Origin: Hoplostethus atlanticus
Lineage: Eukaryota > Chordata > Actinopteri > Trachichthyiformes > Trachichthyidae
Direction: 5' to 3'
DNA length: 64,000 bases
Assembly: GCA_034670405.1 (NCBI GenBank)
Contig: JAXDDX010000125.1
Span: 248,001 to 312,000 of the forward strand
A program made the position numbers and the translations under genes. A model generated the notes under the pieces. The model saw only the letters and a list, made by a program, of their open reading frames with translations. It was not told the origin of the DNA and searched no databases. Below, piece by piece: positions 1 through 64,000 of the stretch. The first letter of the stretch is position 1. Each line of letters begins with the position of its first letter.

Positions 1-358
1 CCCCCCCCACCCCGTCAGAGAAGCATCTGTGAACACGACAACGTGAGATGCTACTCTGCCCAGAGGAACCCCTGTGGACATGGTAATGGGGTCTCTCCAA
101 TGTTTCAGGCATGATGTCACTGAGAGCGGAATGGACAACATTCTGCGCTTGTGGCACCTGGGGTCTAATTTCTGGCAGGCAAACCATCTTTGCAGTTTGC
201 GCATGAAGAGCAGACCAGGGGAACCACTGGGTGAGCTGCTGCCATGAGCCCTAGGAGACGCATAACCGACAGGGCCTTCACAACCCTGTGGGTGTGGAAT
301 GTAGTTAGCGTCGATAAAATGGCTACTTGCCTCTGGGGCAAGTAGCCGGGCCTCAACA
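1..358 (-). mobile_element. DIRS-like retrotransposon fragment (RT end and RNase H start)
   Basis: Reading the minus strand, one frame gives KALSVMRLLGLMAAAHP; after a frameshift it continues MRKLQRWFACQKLDP and HWRDP, and ends PLGRVASHVVVFTDASLTGW at the window edge. RLLGLMAAA, QRW and TDASLTGW are hallmarks of the RT/RNase H region of fish DIRS-type (tyrosine recombinase) retrotransposons. It is frameshifted and cut off by the window start. No tyrosine recombinase or terminal repeats are visible. The family call is from motif memory. Confidence 0.65.
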
Positions 359-360
359 TA

Positions 361-1119
361 AGCCTTAATTATTTTATTATTATTTTATTTAATTATTTTA
401 ATGGACGTTATAACTTAGAACAGTTTGTTGGTTTCAGTCATTGACTTCCATAGCTATAGTATAGTATATAGCCACATAAGCCCCTCTGTTGGTTTATTTT
501 AATCTCACCTGCCCACTTGGTATCTTTTTCTTCTCTTCTTGCATGAAGAGTTATTTTCTTGTGAAGTGTAAAAAGTTAAAAAAAATAATTCATAGACAGG
601 TTTACATTCTTTGAGTTGCACCACTGGAGTAAATGACATGAGAGAATATTTGTACATACTCTGCTTTTTCCGATTCACATGTGATCTCCTCTGTCGCCTC
701 CTTCTCCTCTGAGGATGGGCTCTTCGACTGGAAGAAAAAACTTTATTAGAGGAACCAGCCACAGATTTACCAGCAAACACTTTGTAATTTCTCATAGATT
801 ATGTGTCTTGAACCGACAAGCCCCATTACTACCTGCATGACAGATGGCTATGCAATGATTTCAATCAAAACCCTGTGTGAGCCAAACAGTATTCCTTCCA
901 GAGGATTTTAACCAAATGTAAACAACTTACTTGTCCTCTTACTACTACTACAACTTACTTGTCCCTACATACTTTGTCTCCTAAATCTACAAAAACAATC
1001 TGAAAACACCATAACTTTGATTGTAAATTTCGCTCTCATATTATTGTTAATCTGCAGTTACAGTTCTAATATCAATTACCAGTGAATTTATCTTAAAAGG
1101 GCTTCCTTTCTTTCACCTC
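361..1119. other. Intergenic/intronic sequence without recognised feature
   Basis: AT-rich unique-looking sequence downstream of ryr2 exon 15 in gene orientation. I see no exon, repeat terminus or structured RNA in it. Confidence 0.4.
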
Positions 1120-2087
1120 CTGGAATCACAACCTTATCGTGGTGGAGGGGTTTGTGTGCCTCCAGTGGCACTGGGAGCAATGCTGTCAGGAGCCTTGTGG
1201 TCCTAGTAGAGACACCCAAGGCTGATAGCGGTTCAAGAAGATCCCTATGATTGGTGTGGGAAAATCATTGAGAACCTTGCCCGGAAAAGGGACACCAAAG
1301 CTCATTCCTGGAGCCAGGCCCGGGAGTGGCCAGGTGACCCCCCCTAGCTCGGCCAGGCATAGCCGAATAAGCAGCATGGGGCTGTTAACTTGTGGGCTCA
1401 CCACCCACAAGATGAAGGGTAGGGGTCAGGTGCAATGCCCATTGGGCAAAGGGCAGAGGCGGTGCAGACCTAGGCGTAGTGGACCATGGCAATGGAAAGT
1501 TGCATTTGGAAGGTGGAATGTACCATCTCTGGCGAGGAAAGGAGCCTGAGCTGGTGCCAGACATTGAGAGGTACCAACTAGATATAGTTGGTTCCCCTGC
1601 CACGCACAGGGTTGGAACTGGAACCAAACTCCTTGATAGAGGGTAGTCTCTCTCCTACTCAAGAGTTGCCCAGGATGAGAAGTGCTGGGCGGGCGGGGGC
1701 TACTCACAAATCCCTGGCTGGCTGCCGCACAGTTTAAGTTTTTCTCAGTGGATGAGAGGGTCACCTCAATGTAACTGCTCTCGATTCAGTGGTCGGTCTT
1801 CATCTTCATCTATGGCCACAAGCTTTGGGTAGTGACTGCAGATACAAGTGGCCGAGATGAGGTTTCTCAGCAGGATGGGATTGTCAGAGGACCTTTGGAG
1901 GTGTTCTGGGCACGACCGACTGAGAGAGACCCTGGGGTAGACATGCTGGAAGGACTACATTTTCCAGCTGGCCTGGGAGCGCTTGGGCATCCCCCAGGAG
2001 GAGCTGGAGGAAGTTACTGCTCTGCTTGCCCTATTGCTACTGTGACCCTGACCTGAATACGCAGCCAGAAAATGGATGTATGGATGG
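1120..2087 (+). mobile_element. Internally deleted non-LTR retrotransposon (RTE/Rex-type), 5' end fused to 3' end
   Basis: The left part (to about 1780) resembles the 5' region of a common fish non-LTR element whose endonuclease ORF starts after 'GGAAGGTGGAATGTACC'. The right part (from about 1805) resembles the end of its reverse-transcriptase ORF ('GGTGTTCTGGGCACG', 'GGAGGAGCTGGAGGAAG') and the ATGGATG-type 3' tail. The endonuclease core and RT are missing between them. No intact ORF. The internal join could be a deletion or a template-switch product. Confidence 0.6.
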
Positions 2088-2404
2088 CTTCCTTACAGAA
2101 AAACACACTAATAGTGACCTGTAAATATTTGAATAAACTACAATATATGGCAGTAAACAATCCTTTATATCTCCTTACAGTATGGTTTCAGAATAATAAA
2201 CCGGTAAGGACTTGTAAATTGTTGTTGAGTAATTTAGGATTATAACTGCCTCCTGGTACAAAGTATCCACTTGTTATTGTCTCATTTAAGTTTCTTTACA
2301 AGATAAAAATAACTAATTACTAGTATATAATCAAGTTATATACTGTAATATGGTTCTTTATCTATATTTATTGCACATTGCTGTTCCCTTAATGTGATGG
2401 TGGA

Positions 2405-2467
2405 GAAAGAAAGAAAGAAAGAAAGAAAGAACTACCCATTTAGCTACATGTACAAAAAAAAAAAAAA
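2405..2467. repeat. (AAAG)n microsatellite and poly-A run
   Basis: About six GAAA units at 2405-2430 and a 14-base A run at 2454-2467, a few bases beyond the donor of ryr2 exon 15. Confidence 0.9.
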
Positions 2468-2479
2468 TGTCCTCCTCAC

Positions 2480-55691
<53,212 letters not shown>

Positions 55692-56423
55692 CTGTTTATG
55701 GGAAACAGGACACAGGTGTGACAGGCAGTAATGTATCAGTCTATAGCTACGACCACCATGCTCTCATGGGCTTACAAATTTATAATGAAGACAAAACAAG
55801 TATATTCGTTTAAATAAGCTCATCATCAGAATCCAATCAGTATGTGAATCAAGGTCACTTGTAAAATACACTTAAATATACCAGAAAATTGAGCTTGTGA
55901 TTTGATGTAAACAAAATATGCACAAGTGGTCTGAAATGGTCTACAATTACAGAATTATAAATGTAAATGATAGGCCAATTTTTAGATAACCTAAGGATGA
56001 GCTAAAATACTTGCTTCTTTAGAGATCTGCGAGTCCAGAACACTTGTAATTCCATGGGAGGAGATGGTCAGTAACTCCAGTGTGTGTGTTTTGAATAAAT
56101 TGGTAAGTGAATGTATGTAATGTAAGTGGTAGGTGAAGCAGCCCAGGGTCAAACAGCATTTGCACATATTTCTTGTTGTTTAAACCTGTGTACCAGGTTT
56201 AGCACATCAGGGGTCCGTTCCAAGAAGCAGGTTCAACAAACTCTGAGTCTAACCCTGAACTCTGAGTTGATTAACTCATAGATAGGAAACTCTGGGATTT
56301 CGGTTCCAGAACGGCTGATCTGAGTTAGTTCAATCAACTCTCAGTATGTTAACCCTGAGTTAAGCGAGTGCCTGACGACAATAAAAAGCCATCATCAATG
56401 GAGGTCCGATACTACGATTCACC

Positions 56424-56790
56424 ATGGCAACCGGCAAACAGAAAAGGTCGTTGTACGTCACCCCACTGGAGGAAGTGGGGAAGTGCTACTACGTGCATTT
56501 GGGGAGTATGAACAAATTTCCTCTCCTTTGCAGCGGCAAAGGAGAGGGAATTGGCGTGGGAGAGAATCGCTGCCCGAGTCAATGCGTACGTTTGAATGCA
56601 GTAGTGTATTCATTTAACATTTAACCACACTTTCTTATAATATTACCTACATGTGAGAAAGTGGTGGAATGGTATTGGAAAAAAAATATTTTCACTTAGG
56701 TACAATCCCACGGGCGCAAAGCGCACTTGGCAGCAGCTGAAAATGAAATATAAAAACATACTTCAAATGGTGTACTTGGGGCGGCAAATT
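56424..56790 (+). pseudogene. Harbinger MYB/SANT-like DNA-binding protein remnant
   Basis: ATG at 56424 begins MATGKQKRSLYVTPLEEVGK. In a shifted frame AAKERELAWERIAARVNA is followed, after a gap with a CAG-like boundary, by NPTGAKRTWQQLKMKYKNIL. 'KEREMAWxxIAxRVNA ... RTWxQxKxKYKN' is the pattern of the Myb-like partner protein of Harbinger transposases. Frameshifts make it non-functional. Confidence 0.6.
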
Positions 56791-56939
56791 AGAAAGGCAG
56801 ATGTAGAAATTTAATTACTGGAACATAAGTTAGAGGTGGGTGCATGGTCACAGGTGAAATGTGTTGTTGGAACAATATAAAAATACTTTTGTATTTGTAG
56901 GAAATAAAGAAGACCAAATGAAATGTGTCTTTATTTGAC

Positions 56940-57118
56940 TGCTCAGGGTGGTGGTAGCTTAATCCGTGAACTGTAAACGGCATATTATATCTCGGACAGC
57001 TCTTCCATCCTGGACATAGAACATCTAATCGGGGTCTCAAAATCCTCTCCCGACATAAGGCTATGCGAATTACTTCCGCTTGAATATCGATCGGGTTACC
57101 GGGGAAAGGACACGCCAT
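56940..57118 (-). pseudogene. Harbinger transposase N-terminal remnant
   Basis: The minus strand reads MACPFPGNPIDIQAEVIRIA, LCRERILRPRLDVLCPGW, matching the 'CPFP-NPVD--A--IR-AF-RER--R-R-D' start of teleost Harbinger nucleases. The DDE catalytic part is absent. Confidence 0.65.
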
Positions 57119-57316
57119 GTCCGACAGCTGCTTCAGGTTCAGCAGAGGGAGGAGACAGGGAGAAACTCAGGGTTTGTTAAAGAAAACCTGCCAGCGAGCA
57201 GGTTAGGTTGAGTTTGAGTTACCTCTCTTTCTGGAATGGAAAACCCAGAGTTTCCCTCATCTCAGGGTTAACAAACTCAGAGTTTTCACTAAACCCGCTT
57301 TCTGGAACGGACTCCA

Positions 57317-58365
57317 GGACAATTTAGATAATACTTAGTAACTTGTTGATCACATAAAAGTATACTGAATTGGCTTTCAAATAAATACTTTCCTGTGACT
57401 GTCTAGATTTTCTGGTTAACTTGTCTTTTCCCTTGTGCAAATGCTTCTCATCTGGCACCTAAGTAGGCTGAAACCAACTATAAAACTTATTTGCAACTAC
57501 TAATTGACCCAGGTCTATGAAGTGCATGAAACTGATTTTGGTTGAACCAGAGTCTAGGAGAAAGATGCAGGAGAAGACAATATCATCACAGAAATGGAGG
57601 GCAAAAAATGAGCAGTGAGATTGGCCATGTACTTAATAGATGGATAAAATAGTGGCTTGTACTATTATGTTTTTGAGCAGCCAGTCTGAACTAGAATAGT
57701 GTGTCGCTCCCAGATAATCCCATGTAAACACTACAGCAGGGACAATAGTAGCAACAGTTATTGACACAAACACAACTCTGCCAGCCAGCAACAGGGGGTG
57801 CCACAGCACCAGCCTTGCTGCTTCCTGCTTTCCATCTGAGTCATGAAGAAGAAACACATGGGGAAGTGGATGGAAGCACCTGGAAATAAAAAAAGATGTC
57901 CGCTCCTATATTTGGTCTTTGGTCTGGTTTTTTATTTAGGTCAAAAGAACATTGAAGAGAAAGTGAAGGGCTCAATGGCTGAATTGCAATGAAATAAACC
58001 CTTTCTCATAAAAAACAACAACAAAAAAAATGCCAAAATAATAATTTTTTTAGAAAAGTAAATCAGATTGACCAACAAAGATGCTGAGCTCAGTTTACCA
58101 GAGATCTCTCCTCCTTGTTGGCAATATTGTTGCTTAAACCTTTGATAATATCTGCTGCGGAAACAAAACCACATCATTTCACGATGCAGAAAACAGATTG
58201 TTGTTATTAACTGACTGGAAATTAGAAAAGTATGAATGTGCAGCCAGTGAAGCCATGCAAGAAAATAATGTTTTATTAATGATTAGCCTAGATTTCATCT
58301 GCTCAATGCAGCATCTCCAACTCATAGCAAAGTGGATGGTATTACATTTCTTGAAGCCCCCCCCC
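57317..58365. other. Intron sequence without recognised feature
   Basis: A segment at about 58100-58156 (minus strand) has an acceptor-like and a donor-like boundary but does not match ryr2. Nothing else recognised. Confidence 0.35.
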
Positions 58366-58368
58366 AAT

Positions 58369-60735
58369 ATTCTGGAAGACAGTGAGGGGGATGAGAATAC
58401 AGTCTCATTTGTGTCTAACATATTGTTTGAGATTATGGGCAAGGAGGTCTTTGATAAACCCCCCGCTCTGGAGAGAGCGCACAGAGTGGGACAGAAACTG
58501 GACGGGAGAAAGTCCCCCCGACCCTTTGTGGTATGCTTTCATCGGTTCCAAGAAAAGGAGCGAGCGCTGCGATGGGCTAGACAACACGAGCTGAAGTACA
58601 AGAAAAATGCTGTGCGGATTGTAGTGTATGCAGGAGACATCAGCCTCCCCCCCCCTCTTCGGACCACAGCAACACCCAAAGACTAACACATTCCTCTCCC
58701 AGGGTCTTCCTATGAGGTCAAGACCCCTGCTGTGCTCCCAGGAACCCAAGGAACCCCCTTTGCAGCAAAAGCTGGATTTCCCCCATAAAGCCGCCAAAAG
58801 TAACACTTTGCAGGTTCGACTAGCCCGCTCTGGTGCCATTAGGAGATGGGACCGATGATAAGGGCCGGGGAAATGTACCTAATCTACCTTCCAAGGGAGA
58901 CACAGAATAAGAGAACAAAGAAACTCTGGAATGTGTTGCAAAAATGTGCTTTCTTTATATGTTTTATTAGATTTAAACTTCACATCCTGTGGCAGATGAT
59001 GTGCCCTACTCCCCAATGTAGTATCTTGGTTATTCAAGGCACACAGAATGTGTTATCAGGACTTTTGGTTTACTCGCCAGTATTTTGTGGTAAGACAGTG
59101 ATGTTTGGTGTCATTCAAACCCATTTGTTGTTAGGTGATTAAATATGTCACTTGCATCCCCAAAGGATCAAGAAAAATGATGTTTTCCAAACCTGAGCTG
59201 GAAATGCAGTTTTAGGGGATGGTGATCACCGGTCATCAAGTTGTAAATCTGATGCATGCAAATGAGGGAAACACCTACCACTCCTGACATACCATAAAGC
59301 CCTTGACCCTTGGGCTCAGCTCAGAACACTCACGAAATCTCACAAACTCGAACGAACAAAGGAGGACAACTCCTGCAACGGGCGGACGGGCAAAAACTCA
59401 GGCGGAAAGACATCAAGAAACATCAAGAAACATCAAGAAACTCAACTAACCGTCCTGCAGCCCGTCCTGCAGCCCGTCCTGTAACTAAGTTTGAACCTGG
59501 CTCAAAGCTCTTCTCTCAGCTCAAGTACCAGACCAGCTCCAGAGTGAATCTTGCCGAGACGGCCAATTGAGTTCACTCCACCTGATCCAGAAGACTACGA
59601 AACCACGTCAGAAGCCAGCCGCTACTCTACTCTGCTTCCTGAACGACGTGAGTCAACACATCGCCCTATCCCTCTATATCCACTGAGGTGAACTGTTGGC
59701 ACGACGACGCCGACGAACAACGGCCCCCGGACCGCACTCCACAACGGCCCTCCTGACGTCGACTGGTCCAGACCAACACGTGCGTGTGTTTACCTGTCCA
59801 CTGCGACTGCGCGACGGTTACCACGGAGACGAGGACGCCGCTGACACCCTGCAAACCAGACGGTAACCAACTTTCTTGTTGATGCACGGGTGATGCAAAG
59901 GCAGTGTTGAACTGTGAAAGTGAGGTTAGAATACTCTCTCTCTCTCTCTCTCCACTATTCTCTGTCCTTCTGTCCCAAGTCTACCGGAAACTGTCAGCTG
60001 TCCTCCAAGCCATCTTTCGCTGTTGCCACATTGCCGCAATTAGACGCATTACAGCTCAGGTCGTTTTGTCGGTGCAAACTTCCTTGCCATCTTTGATCCC
60101 AATATCATTTGCCACTCTTATTTGATATATCTTCTGCCACTGTTTAACTTCCTACCTTATTTGATATATCCTCTGCCACTGTTTATCTTGCTATCTTGTT
60201 TGCCAGTTTTATTGCCATTATCTGTTTTAGTTTAGTATACATGTATTCATTTTATTGGTGTTTTATTTACATAGTTAATAAAATCTTTGCATTTATAAAG
60301 AACTGGCTTTTGTGGGTCATTGATATATCCTGGACATGAAGGTAGAAAATCACTGAAATCTAGAGCTCACTTCTTCTGATTATTAGACTGATATCATTAT
60401 AAAGAGACTATTCCAGTGTAAACTGGTGGTGCCCCGCAAGTGTTAATTAATAAGATATTAATTACTAAGAATAATTTCAATAATTGTCAATTTTCAGAAT
60501 TGACCAAATAGTCTCATCGTTCATAACGAAGCTCAACACGCTACATCATATACCAAGATTTCAGCATCAACCTGTCAAAGAGATGTGCGGCATTCAACGA
60601 CATCAAGCAAGCACTGTACAAGAAGGGGATAAAATTCCAACTGCTCTACCCAGCCTGTCTGCAAGTGTCTTTTGGAGGAAATACCCACAAATTCTACAAA
60701 CCGGAGGAGGCCTTTTGTGTGTTTTGGGTTTGGGT
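58369..60735 (+). pseudogene. L1 ORF1 (RNA-binding protein), split by insertion
   Basis: The first part reads ILEDSEGDENTVSFVSNILF, PPALERAHRVGQKLDGRKSP, RPFVVCFHRFQEKERALRWA, ELKYKKNAVRIV, then breaks at about 58622. The C-terminal part appears at about 60550 as DFSINLSKRCAAFNDIKQAL, YKKGIKFQLLYPACLQVSFG, KPEEA. 'ERAHRxG' and 'KGIKFQLLYPA' are standard L1 ORF1 RNA-binding motifs. Confidence 0.75.
58622..60549. mobile_element. 1.9-kb insertion in L1 ORF1 (dispersed repeat X, copy 2)
   Basis: It starts TGTAGTGTATGCAGGAGACA and ends ACACGCTACATCATATA, whose inverse (ATGTAGCGTGTTG) is weakly similar to the start. The first 180 bases match repeat X at 26940-27110. The body has a CCGTCCTGCAG tandem (59450-59480), a (CT)n tract (59937-59957), an AATAAA at about 60278 and TGGTGGTGCCCCGCAAG at 60424, but no ORF I can name. 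Confidence 0.5.
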
Positions 60736-60887
60736 TTAATTACTGCCGGATGTGATTTTGGTTTACTATGCTTACTGACTTATGTTGACAAAATGCCATC
60801 GCTCTGCCCAAAATCGCTTATTAAGTGGGTTAAATCTGAATTTGTTGTAATGTTACATTACCTGACTAACTCAACATTAGCAAGACG

Positions 60888-61960
60888 ATGATGGAGACCG
60901 AAAGTGAAACCAGTGCTGAAATGGAAGGCTCATATGTTCGCTTTACCAGCTGGAATGTTAAGGGACTGAATGGACCGGTTAAAAGAGCTTGGATTTTCTC
61001 TCATCTTAAAAGGCTTAATACTCAAATAGCATATTTACAGGAGACTCATTTAAAAATATCAGACCATATCAGACTTAGGAAAAACTGGGTGGGGCAAACC
61101 TTTCATTCTAACTTTGATACTAAAGCACGAGGGGCAGCTATATTAATCCATAAAAAAGTATTATTTACAGCATCACAAACCATCTCAGACCCTCAGGGTC
61201 GATTTGTAATTGTATCTGGTTATGTTTTTCACACCCCAGTGATTCTTATATGCCCCAAACTGGGACGATGTTGACTTCATTAAAAAAACTAATTTCCTTA
61301 TTACTTAAATTCAGACCGTTTGATTCTTGCTGGAGATTGGAACTCTGTTACTGAACCAGCCAAAGACCGTTCGCACCCTAAAACTTTATCACTTTCTAAA
61401 ATGTCCCGGGCCCTCTGCGATTTCATGGATCAAGCTGGGTGTAGACCCTTGGAGGTTTCTCAACCCACATATTCTCCCATTATTTCTCCCATGTACAGTA
61501 GAATAGATTACTTTTTCATAGACAAAACACTCCTCCCTGCAGTAAAGAAAACAGAATACACTGCCATTGTGGAATCCGATCATGCCCGTTATTCTTGATC
61601 TCTCCTTTTCTCAAAACCTAGGGCATTGCCCTGCCTGGAGATTGAACACAGCCCTATTGGCAGACAACCAACTCTGTGTACATATAGCTGAGGCAATTGA
61701 TGATTTCTTACTAACTAATAGATCAGATTCTATCTCACCATCTACCCTATGGGAGACAGTGAAAGTCGTAATTAGGGGAGAGATTATATCTTACTCCATA
61801 TTACACTATAAAGCAAGAAAACGGAAACAACAAGAGCTCATTGATTCAATAAGGAAAATAGACCAACAATACTCCATAACCCCATTGCCAGAATTATACA
61901 AAGAAAGGCTTAATCTAAAAGCTCAGTATGACCTGTTATCAACACAAAACATTTAAAAAC
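60888..61960 (+). pseudogene. L1 ORF2 endonuclease and linker
   Basis: ATG at 60888. RFTSWNVKGLNGPVKRAWIF, AYLQETHL (catalytic Glu) and DTKARGAAILIHK are followed, after a frameshift, by LILAGDWNSV (GDWN motif) and YSRIDYFFIDKTLLP, then IVESDHARYS (catalytic SDH). A second frameshift leads to the linker (RGEIISYSILHYKARKRKQQ). All endonuclease signature residues are seen, but the frame is broken at about 61270 and 61580. Confidence 0.8.
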
Positions 61961-62179
61961 AATTACTTTGGTCATAAGGACACTACTATGAACATGGAGA
62001 TAAGGCAGGCCGCTTGCTAGCTCACCAGTTGAAATGCAAATCATCCTCTCGTATGATCTCTATGATTCGCAATACGTTGCATGAATTAACAATTGACCCA
62101 TTTGAAATGAATGATACATTTATACAATACTATACAAATCTATATGCACATCAGAATTCCCAGTTAGCAACTTAAACAT

Positions 62180-62530
62180 GTTATCCTTTCTGGTAACACT
62201 TTATATTAAGGTCCTTGTAATAAGTGTTAGTTAATAGGTAATAAGGCCCTTATAAGGCCTTATAAGATGCTTATTAACATGATTATGTGTTAATAAGACT
62301 TTACAAGTGTTAATAATAGCATTATAAACATGTTTATTGTTAGATTATAAGACATTTATGAGCACTTATAAGAAACTTGTAAACAGTTTGTAGACAGCTT
62401 AAGAACATTAATAAAAGCCCTATGGGTTTCTTATAAATGTTTATAATTGCAAACAAACACATTTAATATGTCCTTGTTAAACCTTTACTAAGGTTTTTTG
62501 TTGCTATATTAAGGCTAATAAATCATGTCC
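62180..62530. mobile_element. MITE-like AT-rich insertion in L1 ORF2
   Basis: TCTGGTAACACTTTATATTA AGGTCCTTGTAATAAG is the well-known end of a fish MITE that begins 'GGTAACACTTTA'. The interior repeats CTTATAAG and TTAATAA themes. The expected opposite end is not clear. The RT core of the L1 (fingers and motif A) is missing at the same place. Confidence 0.55.
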
Positions 62531-62534
62531 TCTC

Positions 62535-64000
62535 AATCCGCTTTTGTTCGCCTTAGCCATAGAACCCCTTTCTATTGAGTTGAAAATGTCACAGTCCATA
62601 CGTGGAATTCATAAGATGGGTATTGAATATAGAGTTTCTTTGTACGCAGATGACCTACTGTTATACATTGCAGATCCAGTGTCTTGCGTTCCTGATATTG
62701 TGAGAATGCTAGGTGAATTTGGAAGTTTCTCTGGTTATAAATTACATTTTTCTAAAAGTGAATGTTTCCCCATTAACAATCTAGCTCTGCAGATCCCAGA
62801 CAAAGATTTACCTTTCCGACTGTCCAAATCTGGCTTTAAATATCTAGGAATCAATATTACCCGTGCCTTTTCTGATCTCTATGATGAGAATTTTAAACCC
62901 CTAATCAGCAAATTAAAGTCTGACTTTCAAAGGTAAAAACCCTAGGGTTCGCAGAGAACTCCTAGAGAGACCTAGGACACAAGGTGGCTTGGCACTCCCC
63001 AATTTTAGGAATTATTATTGGGCTGCTAACTTGCAAAACATTATATATTGGTTTCAATCCCCAGAAACTGAATGGTGAGGCAAGATCCTGCATGTCAACA
63101 TCCCTTTCTGCTCTAGTCACAGCAAAATTACCTTTTCCAGCATCACAACACACCTCATCCCCCGTGGTAAATTTCACTCTCAAAGTATGGGCACAATTCA
63201 GAAAGAAATTAAAACTTACAGACTTCTCTATTCAAAGCCCTATCTAATCACCTCTTCCTTGCGTCTAAATTGGATCATACTTTTACACAGTGGCAAAGAG
63301 TTGGTCTCAACAATTGTAATGATTTTTATATAGATGGTGTATTTGCAAGTTTCAATACCCTCTCTAAAAAATTTTAACTTAAACAATCAGATCTATTCCG
63401 ATACTTTTAAGTCTGTCATTTTGTCCAAACCTTTAGTCCAACCTTTTCCACCTTACTGCCAGCCTCTGGACTGGACAGCATTTTACGAATCCCTGTACGA
63501 CGAAAAGGCAAAATTTCAAATATATTGAATATAATAATCTCCCTTCAAAAAGGGTCACTAGATAAGATCAGAATGGAATGGACTGAAGAACTTGGGATAC
63601 AAATATCTGACTTGGTCTGGGACTGCTCACAGAGTAGAGTCAATGGAACAACCTCCCGTTGTCACAATACTAAAGCAGACATGGCACATATGTTTTGGTT
63701 CAATGTTGAGAGACTTCTGGTCATCCATTTGTAATATTTTGAATGCAGCATTCGATACGAATGTAAAGCCTAGCGCAGAATTGGCCATTTTTGGGGTTTT
63801 AGTAAATGAGCTCCTATTACCAAGCTATAAGAAAGAAGCTTTTGCATTCGCTTCCCTTTTGGCTCATAGAAGAATACTTTTATATTGGAAATCTCCTGAA
63901 CCACCACACACATCACTTTGGCTTAGCGACCTGGTACTTTTCCTGAAATTAGAAAAAATAAAATACTTCATTAGAGGATCAACTAAAACATTTATGAAAA
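62535..64000 (+). pseudogene. L1 ORF2 reverse transcriptase C-terminal half
   Basis: LNPLLFALAIEPLSIEL and RVSLYADDLLLYIADPV (catalytic YADD) open the fragment, followed by SGFKYLGINITR. A shifted frame gives RPRTQGGLALPNFRNYYWAA NLQNIIYWFQ. Toward the edge come MAHMFWFNVERL-type sequence and LLAHRRILLYWKS, the conserved end region of Tx1-type L1 ORF2. Multiple frameshifts. Confidence 0.8.

Larger units (their letters stand above)
56212..57316. mobile_element. Harbinger (PIF)-type element with remnants of both genes
   Basis: The ends GGTCCGTTCCAAGAAGCAGG and, inverted, AGTCCGTTCCAGAAAGCGGG enclose internally repeated ACTCTGAGTT-type subterminal sequence. The plus strand carries a MYB/SANT-like gene remnant and the minus strand an N-terminal transposase remnant. 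The nuclease domain is missing. Confidence 0.75.
58369..64000 (+). mobile_element. Tx1-type L1 LINE, disrupted, running off the right edge
   Basis: It contains an ORF1 remnant split by a 1.9-kb insertion, an ORF2 with apurinic endonuclease, linker and C-terminal reverse transcriptase parts, and a MITE where much of the RT is missing. The order and motifs are those of fish L1 elements of the Tx1/Swimmer type. Several frameshifts; inactive. Confidence 0.82.

Noticed and set aside
58100-58160. Minus-strand segment with CCGCAG acceptor-like and CTG/GTAAAC donor-like boundaries, open in two frames
   Set aside because: Neither translation resembles the ryr2 sequence expected just upstream of exon 1 (an acidic stretch), so it is not called as an exon.
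60425-60445. Retroviral primer-binding site (TGGTGCCCCGCAAG)
   Set aside because: Only a loose resemblance; no paired LTR or gag start follows, so it is noted within repeat X and not called as a site.

Overview
This is a vertebrate nuclear window, almost certainly from a ray-finned (teleost) fish. It has one long, intron-rich gene on the minus strand, and nearly everything else is transposable-element sequence of fish type: Tc1 elements, L2/CR1-clade and Tx1-type L1 LINEs, hAT, Harbinger, CACTA-like and TTAA-target elements, solo LTRs, a DIRS fragment and (CA)n microsatellites. No bacterial-style operons, rRNA genes, CRISPR arrays or functional tRNA genes were seen.

The host gene is a cardiac-type ryanodine receptor (ryr2; the a/b paralogue cannot be assigned). 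Fifteen internal coding exons run from 55691 down to 2480 and splice in frame into 2133 nt (711 codons), with no stop and consistent phases. They encode the end of the cytoplasmic solenoid, the EF-hand pair, the following linker and the acidic divergent region before the pore. The upstream 5' part and the downstream pore exons lie outside the window. Fourteen of the fifteen donors are GT. The donor of exon 10, inside the first EF-hand loop, is GC.

Layout: 1-2.1 kb holds a DIRS fragment and an internally deleted non-LTR element; exon 15 is at 2.5-2.8 kb; the 22.8-kb intron between exons 15 and 14 is a transposon graveyard. It contains a hairpin-bounded satellite element (5.2-7.4 kb), a Tc1 carrying two later insertions (9.3-11.5 kb), a foldback hAT with a tRNA-like module (11.8-12.9 kb), a solo LTR (12.9-13.6 kb) and a second Tc1 (13.6-25.0 kb) split by a 10.9-kb CACTA-like element. 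That element carries two decayed genes and is itself split by two LINEs, a solo LTR and a TTAA-target element. Exon 14 is at 25.6 kb. 26-32 kb holds a SINE, hAT transposase and retroviral pol remnants. Exons 13-5 lie at 32.7-43.4 kb. A 7.6-kb intron with a Tc1-like element follows, then exons 4-1 at 51.0-55.7 kb with a solo LTR between exons 2 and 1. Beyond 55.7 kb come a Harbinger element and a broken Tx1-type L1 that runs off the right edge.

The most interesting object is the nested structure at 13.6-25.0 kb. Its CACTC termini, its zinc-finger ORF resembling the N-terminus of a teleost tnp2/CACTA-type transposase, and its second 'SAMD3-like' ORF suggest a two-gene CACTA-like fish transposon. 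Family names are from recognition of motifs only; no database search was possible.
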